Assembly (NCBI RefSeq): GCF_000350225.1
Contig: NW_005179007.1
Span: 124,001 to 188,000 of the forward strand
Source of the DNA: Chondrus crispus
Lineage: Eukaryota > Rhodophyta > Florideophyceae > Gigartinales > Gigartinaceae
DNA length: 64,000 bases
Direction of reading: 5' to 3'
Shown: one piece after another, positions 50,697 to 61,500 of the stretch
Numbering within the stretch: position 1 is the stretch's first letter
Layout of the letters: each line of letters begins with the position of its first letter
Notes under the pieces: model-generated
Databases searched by the model: none
What the model was told of the DNA's origin: nothing
What the model saw: only the letters and a program-made list of their open reading frames with translations
Position numbers and translations under genes: made by a program

Positions 50697-51161
50697 CTAG
50701 CGCTCCTGATCAGCACGTTCCTTCATATCTCCATCCTTTCGGGCCCCAAGGTCCCCCTTTGCTTCTAGAACGTCCCTCATTAGCACATCGAGCTGCCCTT
50801 TCTCACTTCCAACACCAGAACGAACACTGTCTTGCCCATCGCGCTTGGCGTACTGGTCGAGCAGCTCCTTGAATCTGTCTTGAATGTGTTTTCCCGTGAC
50901 TTTGTGTGCGAGATTTGGGTTTGCGTTGGCTTTCAGAGCCGCGGTCTCGAAGCAGGAGAGCGTCTCTCCATGCGGGGCTACACGTGCCTCGGAGGCGAAG
51001 ACTTTTTGCGCGATAATTAGATCTTCTGTGCCCGTTAATTTGGACTTGCGACCCGGCTTGGACTCTCGACGACGAATGTCTGTAGGGGTGGAAACAGGCG
51101 TCCCTCCTGGTGACTTCTCGGGGGTCCCTGGAACGTCCTCAGGGGAAACAACAGTAGCCAT
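50697..51161 (-). CDS. Myb/SANT-like DNA-binding protein, possibly transposon-linked
   Basis: 154 residues from ATG. After a Pro/Ser/Thr-rich start comes a basic GRKSKLTGTEDLIIAQKVFA, then ETLSCFETAALKANANP, then KVTGKHIQDRFKELLDQYAK and a Ser-Gly-Val-Gly-Glu turn. This order (helix, aromatic helix, K-x-x-x-D-R-F-K-x-L-L) matches the Myb/SANT-like proteins often found in PIF/Harbinger elements and expanded in algae and oomycetes. A broken Harbinger transposase lies 2.2 kb away in the opposite orientation, as in two-gene Harbinger elements. Family placement is moderate; linkage is inferred. Confidence 0.5.
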   Translation of the reverse strand: MATVVSPEDVPGTPEKSPGGTPVSTPTDIRRRESKPGRKSKLTGTEDLIIAQKVFASEARVAPHGETLSCFETAALKANANPNLAHKVTGKHIQDRFKELLDQYAKRDGQDSVRSGVGSEKGQLDVLMRDVLEAKGDLGARKDGDMKERADQER

Positions 51162-52390
51162 GGCGCGAGGGGAGCAGAGGCTGATGTGTTTTTTGGCGTG
51201 TGCTGGTTTTGATGTGCTTGCAATTAGTTTCCCGCCAGCTGTGTTTGTGAAACGACTTCACAAACGAACCATATTTCACGATTGTTCGCCAGGCTTCATT
51301 TGTGAATTTCACAATTGGCTTTCACACGTGGACAGGTATTGAGAGAAAAACGAAATTCATTCACCATATTTTGATTCCGTAAATACTCTATTTTCAAGTA
51401 TTCGCAATTTCGCACAAGCGCATTCCTCACGCACAAATTTTCTTACAATTTTGGCATTACGCAACACTTATCTCTCACAGTTATAAATATTAGAACAAGT
51501 GCCCGCTGGGCTCCGTGCGCAATACGCACGCCGAGTCAAGCAAGTTTTCCTCTTCAAATGGACGGTAGAGGGGAAAAAAGACTCTTCTATCTCAGTATCA
51601 TGTGTGAGCTGCCTCTCTACGTCCCACATGCCTACATTCCGCCCTCATCGCAATGCTGTGCCCTCAATGCTTTCGTCTTTTTGTAGCAGTCTTGACTTGT
51701 GCTCCCGTCACCACGACTCACATTGTCCTAACCTTTCCACATACTCACGGCACCGCTTGAGATCCCATGTCTCCCTTTTGTCCGGTTACCACACCCCTGA
51801 TTCGCGACTCCGTCTTCACGTCCAACACTGGCATATACGTCTTTTTCTAGATGAAGCACAGCTTCCGTCTGCCCTCATCGCTCATTTTTGACCGTGTTGG
51901 TTGCTTTTCCGCACCTTGTTGTTGATATCCTGCGCTCTACCCGTCTCTGACCCCATGCGCGCATGCTCCCCGGCGAGCTAATTTCAAAGAAGCCATCGCA
52001 GGTCTTTTGTTTCATCCAAGCTCGGCTTCGTTGTGTCTCTCATCCTCTTTTCGAGCATTTTATCTGGCGGCCTGCCTCCGCACCACTTCGATCCGCGAGT
52101 GGAAGTCGTCGACCCCCTTGAGCCCCCAACCCGTCCACTGCCACGCCCGCGTACTCCTTCTCCTCCCCGTCTCCAGGACCTCTTGCGAAACCGCACTCTT
52201 TTCTACAATACCCGAGCTCCATATCCCGGAGCTCGTGACTTGATGCGACCCCCCAGGTCCTCTCCCGCTACCAATCGCCATCTCCCGCTACTAATCGCCA
52301 TCTCCCGGCCGGCTCGCTCCGCACCCGCCATGCTGTCACCACCCTCAACTTTCCCCCACGCTCCTATGCCCTAACACCTTGTAGTGCAAT
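51162..52390. other. Gene-free region with TTCACAAA words and a 20-bp duplication
   Basis: 51230-51330 contains several TTTGTGAA/TTCACAAA words in both orientations. 52262-52305 holds two copies of a 20-bp unit (CTCCCGCTACCAATCGCCAT and a one-base variant). Otherwise nothing. Confidence 0.45.
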
Positions 52391-53023
52391 TGTTATGACC
52401 ACTACCGTACCGGGCGGGCGTCGGGAGTCCCGCCCGGCTACAGTAGCAAGATGTTAACCGATACGTTACATACGTGGCCATGACGTGTATAGGTGGCCAC
52501 GTGGGCACCCACTTGTAGTTAGTGGCACCAGCTAGTGCAGGTGTACACGTGGTGGGCGACCGATCGGTGGGTCAGTACAGTAGTTTAATTCTAGTTACTG
52601 TAAGCTACAGTAAGCTGGATAAACTAAGTACAGCTACTGTGGTCCGTCCGGTGCCATCGCCTCACTAGGGGGTATAAGATAGAGAGGCTCCGGGCTGGAG
52701 GTAACCTGAGGCAAGCACGCCTCCAATAACTTCCTACCGTGTACCTTTCTCCGTACGGTTAAGTATACTTAACCGTACAGAGAAGGTCGGTACGACTATG
52801 ACTTATGAGTCATTTAGGTTTCCAGCTGGCCACAGGTCGTACTGCTCTACACCCCAGTACGACTGCGCGTGTCCAGTGCATTGTAACTCCCTTGTCTAGT
52901 GCTTCCTACCGTTCCGGATCATTCTACCTGACGCTCCAGTGTAGCGGTCCCCCAGGCTCCCTCATCGTAGGTACAGTCTGTCCGTTTCAGCTTTCGGTTT
53001 AGCTACCCTACGGTTGTACCACA
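52391..53023 (+). repeat. LTR-like sequence
   Basis: Starts TGTTATGACC and ends TACCACA (TG..CA), 633 bp, with a TATA-like GTATAAGATAG near 52670 and a TTGGTACT motif just after the end that could be a primer-binding site of a plus-oriented element. No second copy is in the window to prove it. It is followed by a short low-complexity frame and then by Copia-derived sequence. It may be a solo or truncated LTR. Confidence 0.4.
52745..52786. repeat. Imperfect palindrome with perfect 26-bp core
   Basis: The core at 52753-52778 (GTACGGTTAAGTA and its complement without spacer) is perfect. The outer arms continue after one mismatch. It lies inside the LTR-like sequence. Confidence 0.85.
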
Positions 53024-53450
53024 TTGTTGGTACTATTCTGGAGGAGTTCTGGGGTTTCTAGACTCTCACCGTCGAGCTCAGGAAAGAGGACATCCGATTC
53101 AGTACGTGGACAAGTCGAAAACACGTATCAACCCCCGGTTCAAGCGAGAAGACAAGATGAACCCGACCGGAACCCCTGTGGAAGACTCCGGTCCGGGACG
53201 GGGCAGTACTCGCTCAGAACCCAATAAATACGGAGTGGACGGTCCTCGGGGCCGTCCCGGTCCTCGTCGGTTGAGCGGGTACCAAGCACCGCTCCCAGTG
53301 GGCATTCAATACCTTATGGGCGCGCATGCAGACAAGGCTGGAGGATGCTCCTCAAATCGGTCCCCAGCCCAGTCGGCATCAGAGTACGCCATCAAGACTT
53401 CACTTGATACGTATAGTTCTAGTGCGTATTCTCTGGTCCCCTGTCGATAC

Positions 53451-53468
53451 CAGTGTTGGGCGGGCATG
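53451..53468 (+). repeat. hAT left terminal inverted repeat
   Basis: CAGTGTTGGGCGGGCATG, an exact complement of 56629-56646. Confidence 0.9.
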
Positions 53469-53474
53469 GGGTCT

Positions 53475-53710
53475 ACCCCTTGCCTCGAGGGGCAAAGGAC
53501 AAAGGTAGGGCATATCGTTGACCTTGCTGCGGCAGCAAGGGGCAAGCTTGACTTGACCCTTGCCCTCTGACAAGGGTCAAGGCCCCTTGCTGCGGGCAAG
53601 GGCATGCCCTGTGGGGCAACCAAAAAGGCATGGGGCTCAACAAGGGTCCAAGGAAAGGGGCAAGGGGCTCAAAAATGGGCAAGGCACAAGGCATGGACCT
53701 TTCGTCGGTT
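53475..53710. repeat. hAT subterminal GGGCAAG repeats, left end
   Basis: GGGCAAG/CTTGCCC words recur at least eight times in both orientations (for example GCAAGGGGCAAGC, GGGCAAGGGCATG). In hAT elements such clusters bind the BED domain of the transposase. Confidence 0.75.
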
Positions 53711-53799
53711 TGTATAAGGGCTAACAATAAGATTGGATATTGGAACAAATGAACCATCGTTGAATGGAGTGGGGTCGCGGTTGGTCATGGTCGTGGTAG

Positions 53800-56367
53800 T
53801 CAAAGGAAAGTACTCTCATTATCTACATCGATATCCTTGATCTCATTCAATTCCTCCTCCAACTTAACTCCATCGTCTGCAAAGTCCTCTTCAATTTTAA
53901 ACATTGATCCTGGAGCTTCATCAGGATAGTTCAGTGATATCTGCATCAGATTTTCCATCAGCTCTACCTTAGCCCTGTTTCTCCGCAGCTGTGATAGTAC
54001 ACCGGCGAGACTGAATGCTCTTTCGTTATCCATTTGGAATGGAGGGATGCCAAGGGTATGTCTGGCAACTTCTGCCACACGCGGAAAGCGTCCTGAGCAA
54101 TCCTTTAACCATCTCAGCGCGGCTCTGGTGCTTTCCTTTGTACCTGAAATGTCCCCACGTCCACTGTACGGTTCGGAACGGAACCTAGCGAGTTCTTCCT
54201 TGGCAAGACCTAAGCAAGAGATAGTTTGCGTCTCATCAAACAATCCGAAGCCATAGCTCATTGTTCTTGCATTCGTCTGTGATGTTATATCCATGCGTGT
54301 CAATGATTGTCGCCGGCTCAATCGTTTGCTCTCTTTTGAATTTAAAATCATAGGGATCAGAATCTTCTGATCATCCTCTTCAATCAAATGCCGACAAAGT
54401 TGCAAGTCCTCCCCAAGTATTTCACGAACAAGTCCAAGGTGCTTGTGGCGTGGATCAAGGCACAACGACAATATCATATGCGCCTTGCTTTCCTCGAATG
54501 AATGGAAACAGTCAGTGATGGGGCACAGACCGACTGTTACGGCTTCACACATAGCATGCTTCATATAGCGGAGCTCCTGTTCATATGTTCCCTTCACGTC
54601 ACTTAAAGGCAAAGGACCTCCCCCATTTCGAAGCGTTTTAATTTTGCGTTCCATCATAATGTTAAGCTGTAGCACCTTGGCCACAGCATCCGATAAAAGC
54701 CAAAAATCTCGGCGCTGGTGTAGCACGACCATGTCCATTACGGGTTTCATAACCTCAAGAAGAGCCTGTGCCACAAGCTAATCGTCTTCACTTGGCACTC
54801 TTCGACGCAGCTCAATGCCCGCCTGAGACGAAAAACACAGCTCGACAGCTTTCTGGTACTGTAATAACCTGGACAGCGATACTACAACCATGACAAAGCG
54901 GACTTTGTACGGAGTGGAGTGTACCAATAGAACCAATTATGGGGTGCATAAATCTTCCCCTAACAACCTGAGTGCATCTTCGCGAGTTGCCGCCGCCATC
55001 TTTGACATGAGCCATCACTTTTTCTTTGATGGGAAACTGCGAAAGCTGGGCTCCAGAATTGATCGCCAGTTGCTGTCCTTCTGTACTTTCGCACTGAAAC
55101 AAGCAGAGATGAACATGCTTTTGGTTAAATTCATCGTCAAGAAAGTGACAAAATACATCAAAGACGTCTTCATATCCCCTTGACATCCAGAAATCAAAAG
55201 TAAGTTAACAGCTGTCCATGTTTTCCAAAAATGTATTGACGTACTGCTCCCTAACGTTTCGAGTTAATTCTGGTAGCAGTGCAGTTGAGAGTTTTTTCCG
55301 CCCCGGCATCGTTACGCGCGAGTCCAAACCAGACGTGTATAACTTAAACCAAGGCGATTGGACTAATCTAAGCTGTAGGTTCTCTTTGCCAATCCAGCAA
55401 ATCAACCTTCGTTCAAATTGTTTTGCGCAGGGCTGGCTTCCGAAAATTTTCGGTGAGCTTTCAGCATGGAAGACACGGAAGTATGTGGCTTCTCCCGGGC
55501 ATTCTTTTCTGAGTCTCTCGTGCTGCTTTTTGCCCTACCCACGGCGTTTTCAATCATGCGCAGAAGTCTAGAATGCGATTTCTCAACATGCCGCCGTGCC
55601 GACTTTGCACCTTGTTTCTTGCCGCATTTAATTATGCCTTTGCGTCCACGTTTATCCCCTTTGGTTTGTTTGCATAACGTTGCTGCAGATTGGGATGAAT
55701 GTACAGAACAGAGTGCACAAACTACTACGTCGGCCAAAATCGTACCGTCATCCTCTTGTATCGGTTCATAAAAACCCCAAAACGAAGCGGTTCTACGCTC
55801 CGGTTTCCATCTTACTAGTCTCGACAAGCACGCTGCCATTGCGTCGTTATTCTCAGGCCAATCATCCCCTTCATTGTCCTCATGGACAGAAAAACGCCTA
55901 TCCGCAGATATAGACCGTTATTTCATTTGATGGTAAGGTAGTTGACCGTTCTCGTAAATAACATCGTTCTCAGGCAATATTCAGACACTTGGTTGAGAAG
56001 GTACGTGGGAGGAGCTTCCGGTGTCGATCACAGTCGGGAAATTAACATCATGTTCTACTGGTTTGCTTGTTACTGATCTAGATCCAAACCGTGAGGCATT
56101 GTCAGAGCGTCGATTGGCAGGAGTAACCTGGCTTTCCGACACCCCCTCGTTGCACGATCTAGCTTGGGAACATGCCGTGCATATTCGGACAGAACCTGAG
56201 CCCTCTCCGGGTGCGTTCGGAGCAAATACTTTCCTTACAGCCTCTGGTGTAGGTTGCCCGCATGTTGCGTGAATAATCAGCTTGCAATACACACACCGAT
56301 GAGATCCGCCAACGATTTGTGCTCCATTGAGACAGCATTGTGAATCGCAGCAGTCAGAAGTAGACAT
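53800..56367 (-). pseudogene. hAT transposase with Cys-rich and BED N-terminal modules, broken
   Basis: Read from right to left: 55981-56367 has a Cys-rich zinc-type module (CCDSQCCLNGA, HRCVYCKLIIHATCG, RICTACS). 55402-55839 has a BED finger (SFWGFYEPIQ, C-x2-C, RHVEKSH). 55205-55405 has the hAT segment ICWIGKENLQLRLVQSPWFK. 54812-55204 has LTFDFWMSRGYEDVFDVF and HFLDDEFNQKHV of the RNase H-like core. 53800-54774 has the dimerisation region (FPRVAEVARHTLGIPPFQMD, NERAFSLAGVLSQLRRNRAK). The gene is inactive: there is an in-frame TAA at 55205-55207 and a TAG at 54778-54780, and frame changes near 55403 and between about 54810 and 54960. The gap at 55840-55980 could be an intron. Confidence 0.82.
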
Positions 56368-56479
56368 TGGACCGCAGAGATTGATACTGATGAGGGTAGA
56401 TCGAGCGTGAAGCAGTATGGGCTGAGGCGATACTTTGACACTCGCCGTCTCGATACTTTGAGTGAGTATCCTACAGTAT

Positions 56480-56565
56480 GAATAAGGGATAGGGCAAGCG
56501 GTGGGGCAGGGTAGGGCAAGTGGTGGGGCAAGGGGTGGGGCAAGGGGTGGGGCAAGGGTAAAATG
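56480..56565. repeat. hAT subterminal GGGGCAAG repeats, right end
   Basis: Six or more tandem-like GGGGCAAGGGGT words, about 65 bp inside the right terminal repeat, matching the word type at the left end. Confidence 0.75.
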
Positions 56566-56628
56566 TTTTATACATGCCCCGCGTACAACGGACATGCAAC
56601 AGACCATGCTGCTCGTACAAGGTTCAAG

Positions 56629-56646
56629 CATGCCCGCCCAACACTG
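56629..56646 (-). repeat. hAT right terminal inverted repeat
   Basis: An exact complement of the left repeat. The Copia sequence resumes directly after it. Confidence 0.9.
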
Positions 56647-58033
56647 ATAAATAGCTTAGTACTCGTTTCAGAGCGATCCAATGTGACTGAGAAGGACTGG
56701 CCGCATAGCGACACAGGAGCGAAACTGCTGCAGAAATAGCGGGTCTTGTCCTAGTGGATATGAACAACAAGCATTCAAGAGGCTCTCGGTACTGCAGACG
56801 GTTCACTGAGTCGCTAGAGAGATCTGAAAATTCCTTCAGAGCACTCTCACACATCGGAGTACTGACGGACTTCCAAGTAGATGTTCCAAACCTCTCGAAC
56901 ACTTCGATATGTAATGGCGTTGTGCCAGCCAACCTCCTCCAGAGGTCCGGGTGAGGACCACTCTCAAGAATGATGTCAAGGTTCCAAAGTCCTTGATATC
57001 GAGATGACGGCTGAGTTCCTTCTTGACTGCAAACGACTTCTGATTATACAGGTCCCATAGCTATGATATCATCAACGTAAAGAAGTAACCAAACATTTTC
57101 ACTACGGTAGACGCATTCCTGTGACCTGAGAGCGGAGAAGCTCATCCTACTCATTACTTCCTTCCAATTCTCTTGGCACAGTCTGGGTGCTTGGTTAAGA
57201 CCATAAAGGCCTCGTCTGAGCTTCAACACCAGACCATCTTGGCAGAGTCTCACGCCTTCTGGAGCCATGATATAGATGTCGGTGTCAATTTGCTCATCGA
57301 GAAAGGCTGTTCGCAAGTCCTTTTGGTGAGTGGCATATTTCCTCTGTACGGCAACAGCAAGGCACATGCGTACTGTTGCAAAGCCAACAACAAGTGCAAA
57401 TGTTTGTTCTACGTTCCCTTGAAAAAATTCCCGAACGACTAGGCGAGCCTTATGGCGGCAGACATTACCATGCTCATCATGTCTGCGTACAAAAACAAAC
57501 CTAGTCGTCAAAAGCTTCACTCCCTCTGCCTGTTCCAGAACTTCCCTAATTTCATGATGTCGCAAAGAGTCCAACTCGGAGTCAATTGCTACTTGCCATT
57601 CTTCTCTGTCCTCCTGCGAGAGGGATCCATTTACCGTAACAGTAGTTGCTGCAGTGTTATTAATCATGGCTAATGCTCTGGAATTGCTGGCAGATCCCAG
57701 AGAATAAAACGATGGAGGTTTGCGCTCACGGCGTGGGTATCTTGATTCGTCGTCGTTCTGCCCCTCAGTCCCATTCTCGTGTGCACTACGTCCATTCTGA
57801 TCGGTTCCCGATGATTCTGGGTAGTGGATCAATTGCTTGACTTTTCTTCAGAGGTTGGATGGGAAGTGCCAGCACTAATACTGTTACTGTAATCAGCATC
57901 AGGCGAAGTGCCCGGAAGCTCAGTCCCACGAGCTGGTGTCCGGGTATTTCCCCCAAGAGAATTCCCTTCGCTTCCAGACTGTAGCATAAACCCCCAGTCG
58001 CGTTGGGGTTTTAGCTGTGGTTCTTCGAAGACC

Positions 58034-58598
58034 TGTGAACGCGAGAAAGGACAAAACCACACACACCAGAAAAGAACGCGGGCGGTGGTAGCGTGGTAGA
58101 GCGATGGGGAGCGGACGCGAACACAGTACGCAGTAGAGCGGTTCGACGAGCTCGACGCCCCGGGGCGGCGCTAGTTAGCGTTCTAGCACCGACGGGCGGA
58201 GGCGGATCCAGCTCGCGCGCGTACGTTCGCGACCGCTGCCCGCGTTAGTTTCTAGTTAACGCACTCGCGCCAAGAGAACGCGTTTAGAATTAGCGGACGG
58301 GGTTAGACCTTCGGCGAAGGATCTGGTACCAAGCCCGTGCTTGTCCTTCTCTCCCTCCGCCGCCGGTCGCCCTGTCATTTAATATACAAGTAAATAGTCT
58401 ATCATAACGTACTACAGTATCTACATTGTGGCTTACACGGTAAGCCCGGGCTCCTCGCTCCCATGTGTCCCGCTGTACACGTGCCCAGCTGTCCACGAGT
58501 GCATACTTACAGGCGTGCGCGTGCGCGCTGTAAAACTATTTGCGGGTGTACAGTAGTCACCCCCGCGGTTACATAATCGTAACCGCGATTATACCACA
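58034..58598. mobile_element. GC-rich insertion in the Copia remnant, possible solo LTR
   Basis: A 565-bp GC-rich block with TG..CA ends (TGTGAACGCGAG ... ATACCACA), between the integrase and reverse transcriptase parts of Copia. AGAC occurs on both edges (58029-58032 and 58600-58603), one base outside these ends, so the true borders may be shifted by one. It has no coding potential. A solo LTR or non-autonomous element is the simplest reading. Confidence 0.5.
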
Positions 58599-61176
58599 TA
58601 GACACTGATTCATTTCCTGTGTCCTCCGAAACGAGCACCATGTCAGTCTTCAGTGATTTCTGGGACGTGAGGGCCAGGGAATTTTTCCTCTACAACTGTA
58701 ACCTTTCGAGAAATGGCAGCCACGTTGCCAGATGAGACCCAAAGTTGGTATTGGCTATTTTATAGACAGCAAATCACAATTCCAGCTTCAGACTAAGTAT
58801 TGAGCTTCTTCCGACGCTGTTTCGGGACGTGATACCAACCGAGGCATCCGGAAACGCAAATAAAGGCCAAATTAGGCCTTGTACCGGTCATGAGTTCGTC
58901 TGAAGACACTACTTGATTGCGTGGAGCAAAAAACATGTTGCGGATCCGACATGCATGGACCACAGCTTCGGCCCAGAATCGTCGCGGTAGTGAGGCGTGT
59001 TGTAGCATGGTGCGAGCACATTCTATTATCGTCCTGTTGGCCATTTCTGCGATACCATTCTGATCGGGTGAATAGGATGGGAAGGTGCTTTGCTCGATTC
59101 CCTGCCCTGTATGACAGTCTCGAAGTGCCAAGTATTCACCGCCGTTCTCACTATGAACACGCTTCACGGAACAGCTGAACCTTCTTTCTAACCAGGCCTG
59201 GTATAACTTGAACTGCAAAAGCACATCGCTGTTGCGGGCGATGTGTACCACAACCAGGAAGCCGCTGTACTGGTAAATAAATGACACAAAATACGAACAG
59301 CCAGAGAGAGCGTACTGACATCGAACCACACACCTCTGTGTGTATCACTTCGCAACGTTCCTTGGAACGAGAATTATTCTTGCGCAGAGTCTTTCTTGTC
59401 TGCTTCCCTTTCATGCAGCTGTCACAGGTACTACTTCCGCTTGGTTTGTCCGCGAGGCTCGCCCCTGTCACATTGTCACTCTGTACCAGGTTCTTGATAC
59501 CACCGAAATATTCATGCCCAAAGCGGTCGTGCCAGAGCTTCATGCCAATCGTTTCCTTGTCATCATTTCCGTTGTCTCTGTCCCTATCACTCTCGAGCCT
59601 GCTTAAAACGGTATTCGCAGAGATGGACCAAGGATAAATTGGCTGAGCGATGATACAGAGGACGCCCTAGTGCTTCTTCGCTTGAAGCTGCACATCTCCG
59701 TCCAGCATACCGTTGCATACATCAGCACGCATATTAATGTCATATCCAACATCACACAACCTGCAACAAGAAATGAGATTTGATTCCACCTCGGGTACCT
59801 ACAGTACATCATGGAGCTTAAACGTCCTCTCACACTCTTCTCCAGATATCTCCATCACAGTACGCAGCAGGAGCGTACCTCTGTGAGTAGCAAAGATCCT
59901 CCGTCCATTCCTTGCCACGATTTCCTTTGCGGCAAGATCCTCTGTTAGACAGCCAGTGTCGGCACCACACCATGTGGTCAGAAGCTCCAGAGTCAATTAT
60001 AAACATGGACTTATTTGGAATCTTCTCATTTCTACGAACAAAGTCTCGGGCTGTTGACAGCGTTGCCTCACTACTATTGATGTCAGTGTTCGTTCTGCTT
60101 TCGGTGCTCGAACTGCAATGAACCGAAATTTCGTGTGCATTTGAACTTTTTGCTAACAGTAACTGTGCCTGATGGGCCCTTCGCATGCCCTGATTCCTTT
60201 CCATTTCGTCGGAAAATGTCATCTTGCGAATCTTGCCCTCTCTCGCGAAGCAATTTCGCGCAATATGGCCAACTTTGTGTAGCCTTTGCGTGTCTCATTC
60301 TTCATCAGAAGCTTCTTCTTCCAGCGATGATTTCCTCGGCCACTACCACCCGCCATGAGTGCCCTTGCTTCGTCACCATCTTTCAGTGTTTTACCCAGAA
60401 CCCCATCCCGGAGCAACATTTCATCGTACTCCTGGAGCAGTGTTGCGGTTCCTGATTTCCAATCCAGATGATCTTGAACGCCCCAGAAGCGATGAGATGG
60501 CATGGCCAAATGGGGAGCGATTCTTGTCACCAAATGAAGCCAGTAACATTGCAACTTGTAATCTTCCGCGACATCACTCTTCATTGCAGCGGGACGATTA
60601 AATTTCGCTTCGTACGCATCAAAGTAGTCTTGCATTGCCTGTCCCTTGTAGGACATGCGAGAACGTTTCGTTGCAATTGCACTCTAGTAGCTGTGTTTGA
60701 GACATCATATCGATCTTGCAATTTCTTCCACATCTTGAAAGGTTTATCTTTATCGCTCAAGCAATGACGTAACGGTCTGTCACCGAGACCCTGGATCAAT
60801 GTCGCGCGAGCAAGCGTGTCAAATGCGGGGGCCTTCCCCAACAACTCAATGCAGCGCGTTCGCAAAGGAAGCGCGTACGCACTCGCTGTGTGTTGCGCGA
60901 CAGAATATTGCCTTTTGTGTGCGATAATGCTTGGTGAGCTCCGTCACCTCGCGGTGACGGGGGCCATCCATAACAACAAACTCATCGGGATGCCTGGTGC
61001 AGTATCGGTCCTTCCTACTATAATGCCTCGGCCTTCTTCTGCTTACAAAACACGAGCTCGACTTCCCGGTTCACCTGCCTGTCTCGCTGCATAACTTCCA
61101 TGTCGCTAGTGACCGGGCTCCCTTCCGCGTCGACACCAGACACTACGTTCGCTTCAAGGGCATTAAAGTCCACTTT

Positions 61177-61500
61177 CTAGAACTTCATCCGTCCGCCTAC
61201 GCTCCGACGTGAAGCGTAGTACTTCCCGGCGCGGAAGCCGTGGACGCACATCACCCGCCGCACCTCCCAACGACGTTGGTCGGGCTCCGACACTCCAATC
61301 TTGTTAAGCAAGCCCCACGTTCCCGATACTTCGACATCGAATATCCTTCCCTTCCTTTCTTTCAACAGCGCTAAAAGAACAGTCGACACCTCCGCCCAAC
61401 GCTCAGCTTCTGAAGAACCCTGTCTCGATTGACGGTCAGCTCGATGCGGCCGGCGACAAGAAGGACCTCGCTGGACCTCTACTTCCCTCCCAGCCATGCC
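61177..61500 (-). other. Unrecognised minus-strand reading frame
   Basis: An open frame ending ...GKYYASRRSVGGRMKF with protein-like segments (AEVSTVLLALLKERKGRIFD, SGTWGLLNKIGVSEPDQRRW). It extends upstream to 61791, but with Arg/Pro-rich composition typical of GC-rich chance frames and no early ATG. It lies just upstream of the Copia gag region on the same strand and might belong to that element. Low certainty. Confidence 0.25.

Larger units (their letters stand above)
53451..56646 (-). mobile_element. hAT-family DNA transposon inserted in the Copia remnant
   Basis: 3196 bp bounded by perfect 18-bp terminal inverted repeats CAGTGTTGGGCGGGCATG (left) and its complement (right), the CAGNG start being typical of hAT. 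The Copia RNase H region continues on both outer sides. The 8-bp flanks (GTCGATAC and ATAAATAG) agree at only 4 of 8 positions when read in Copia orientation, so a target duplication, if present, has decayed. Both ends carry clusters of GGGGCAAG-type words. The transposase gene inside runs on the minus strand and is broken. Confidence 0.88.
53320..61100 (-). mobile_element. Ty1/Copia LTR retrotransposon, decayed and interrupted
   Basis: Read on the minus strand the order is gag (about 60300-61000), protease (59830-60222, IIDSGASDHMVW), integrase zinc finger (59151-59543, LWHDRFGH...CDSCMKGK), integrase core (58793-59329, HSENGGEY, SPDQNGIAEMANRTI), reverse transcriptase (57044-57832, NVWLLLYVDDII) and RNase H (56647-56932, continuing at about 53330-53450 with SDADWAGD). 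Integrase before reverse transcriptase makes it Copia. It is clearly broken, with at least five interruptions, and is old. Two other elements have inserted: a hAT transposon in the RNase H region and a GC-rich segment between integrase and reverse transcriptase. The ends are approximate; its LTRs were not identified. Confidence 0.85.
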
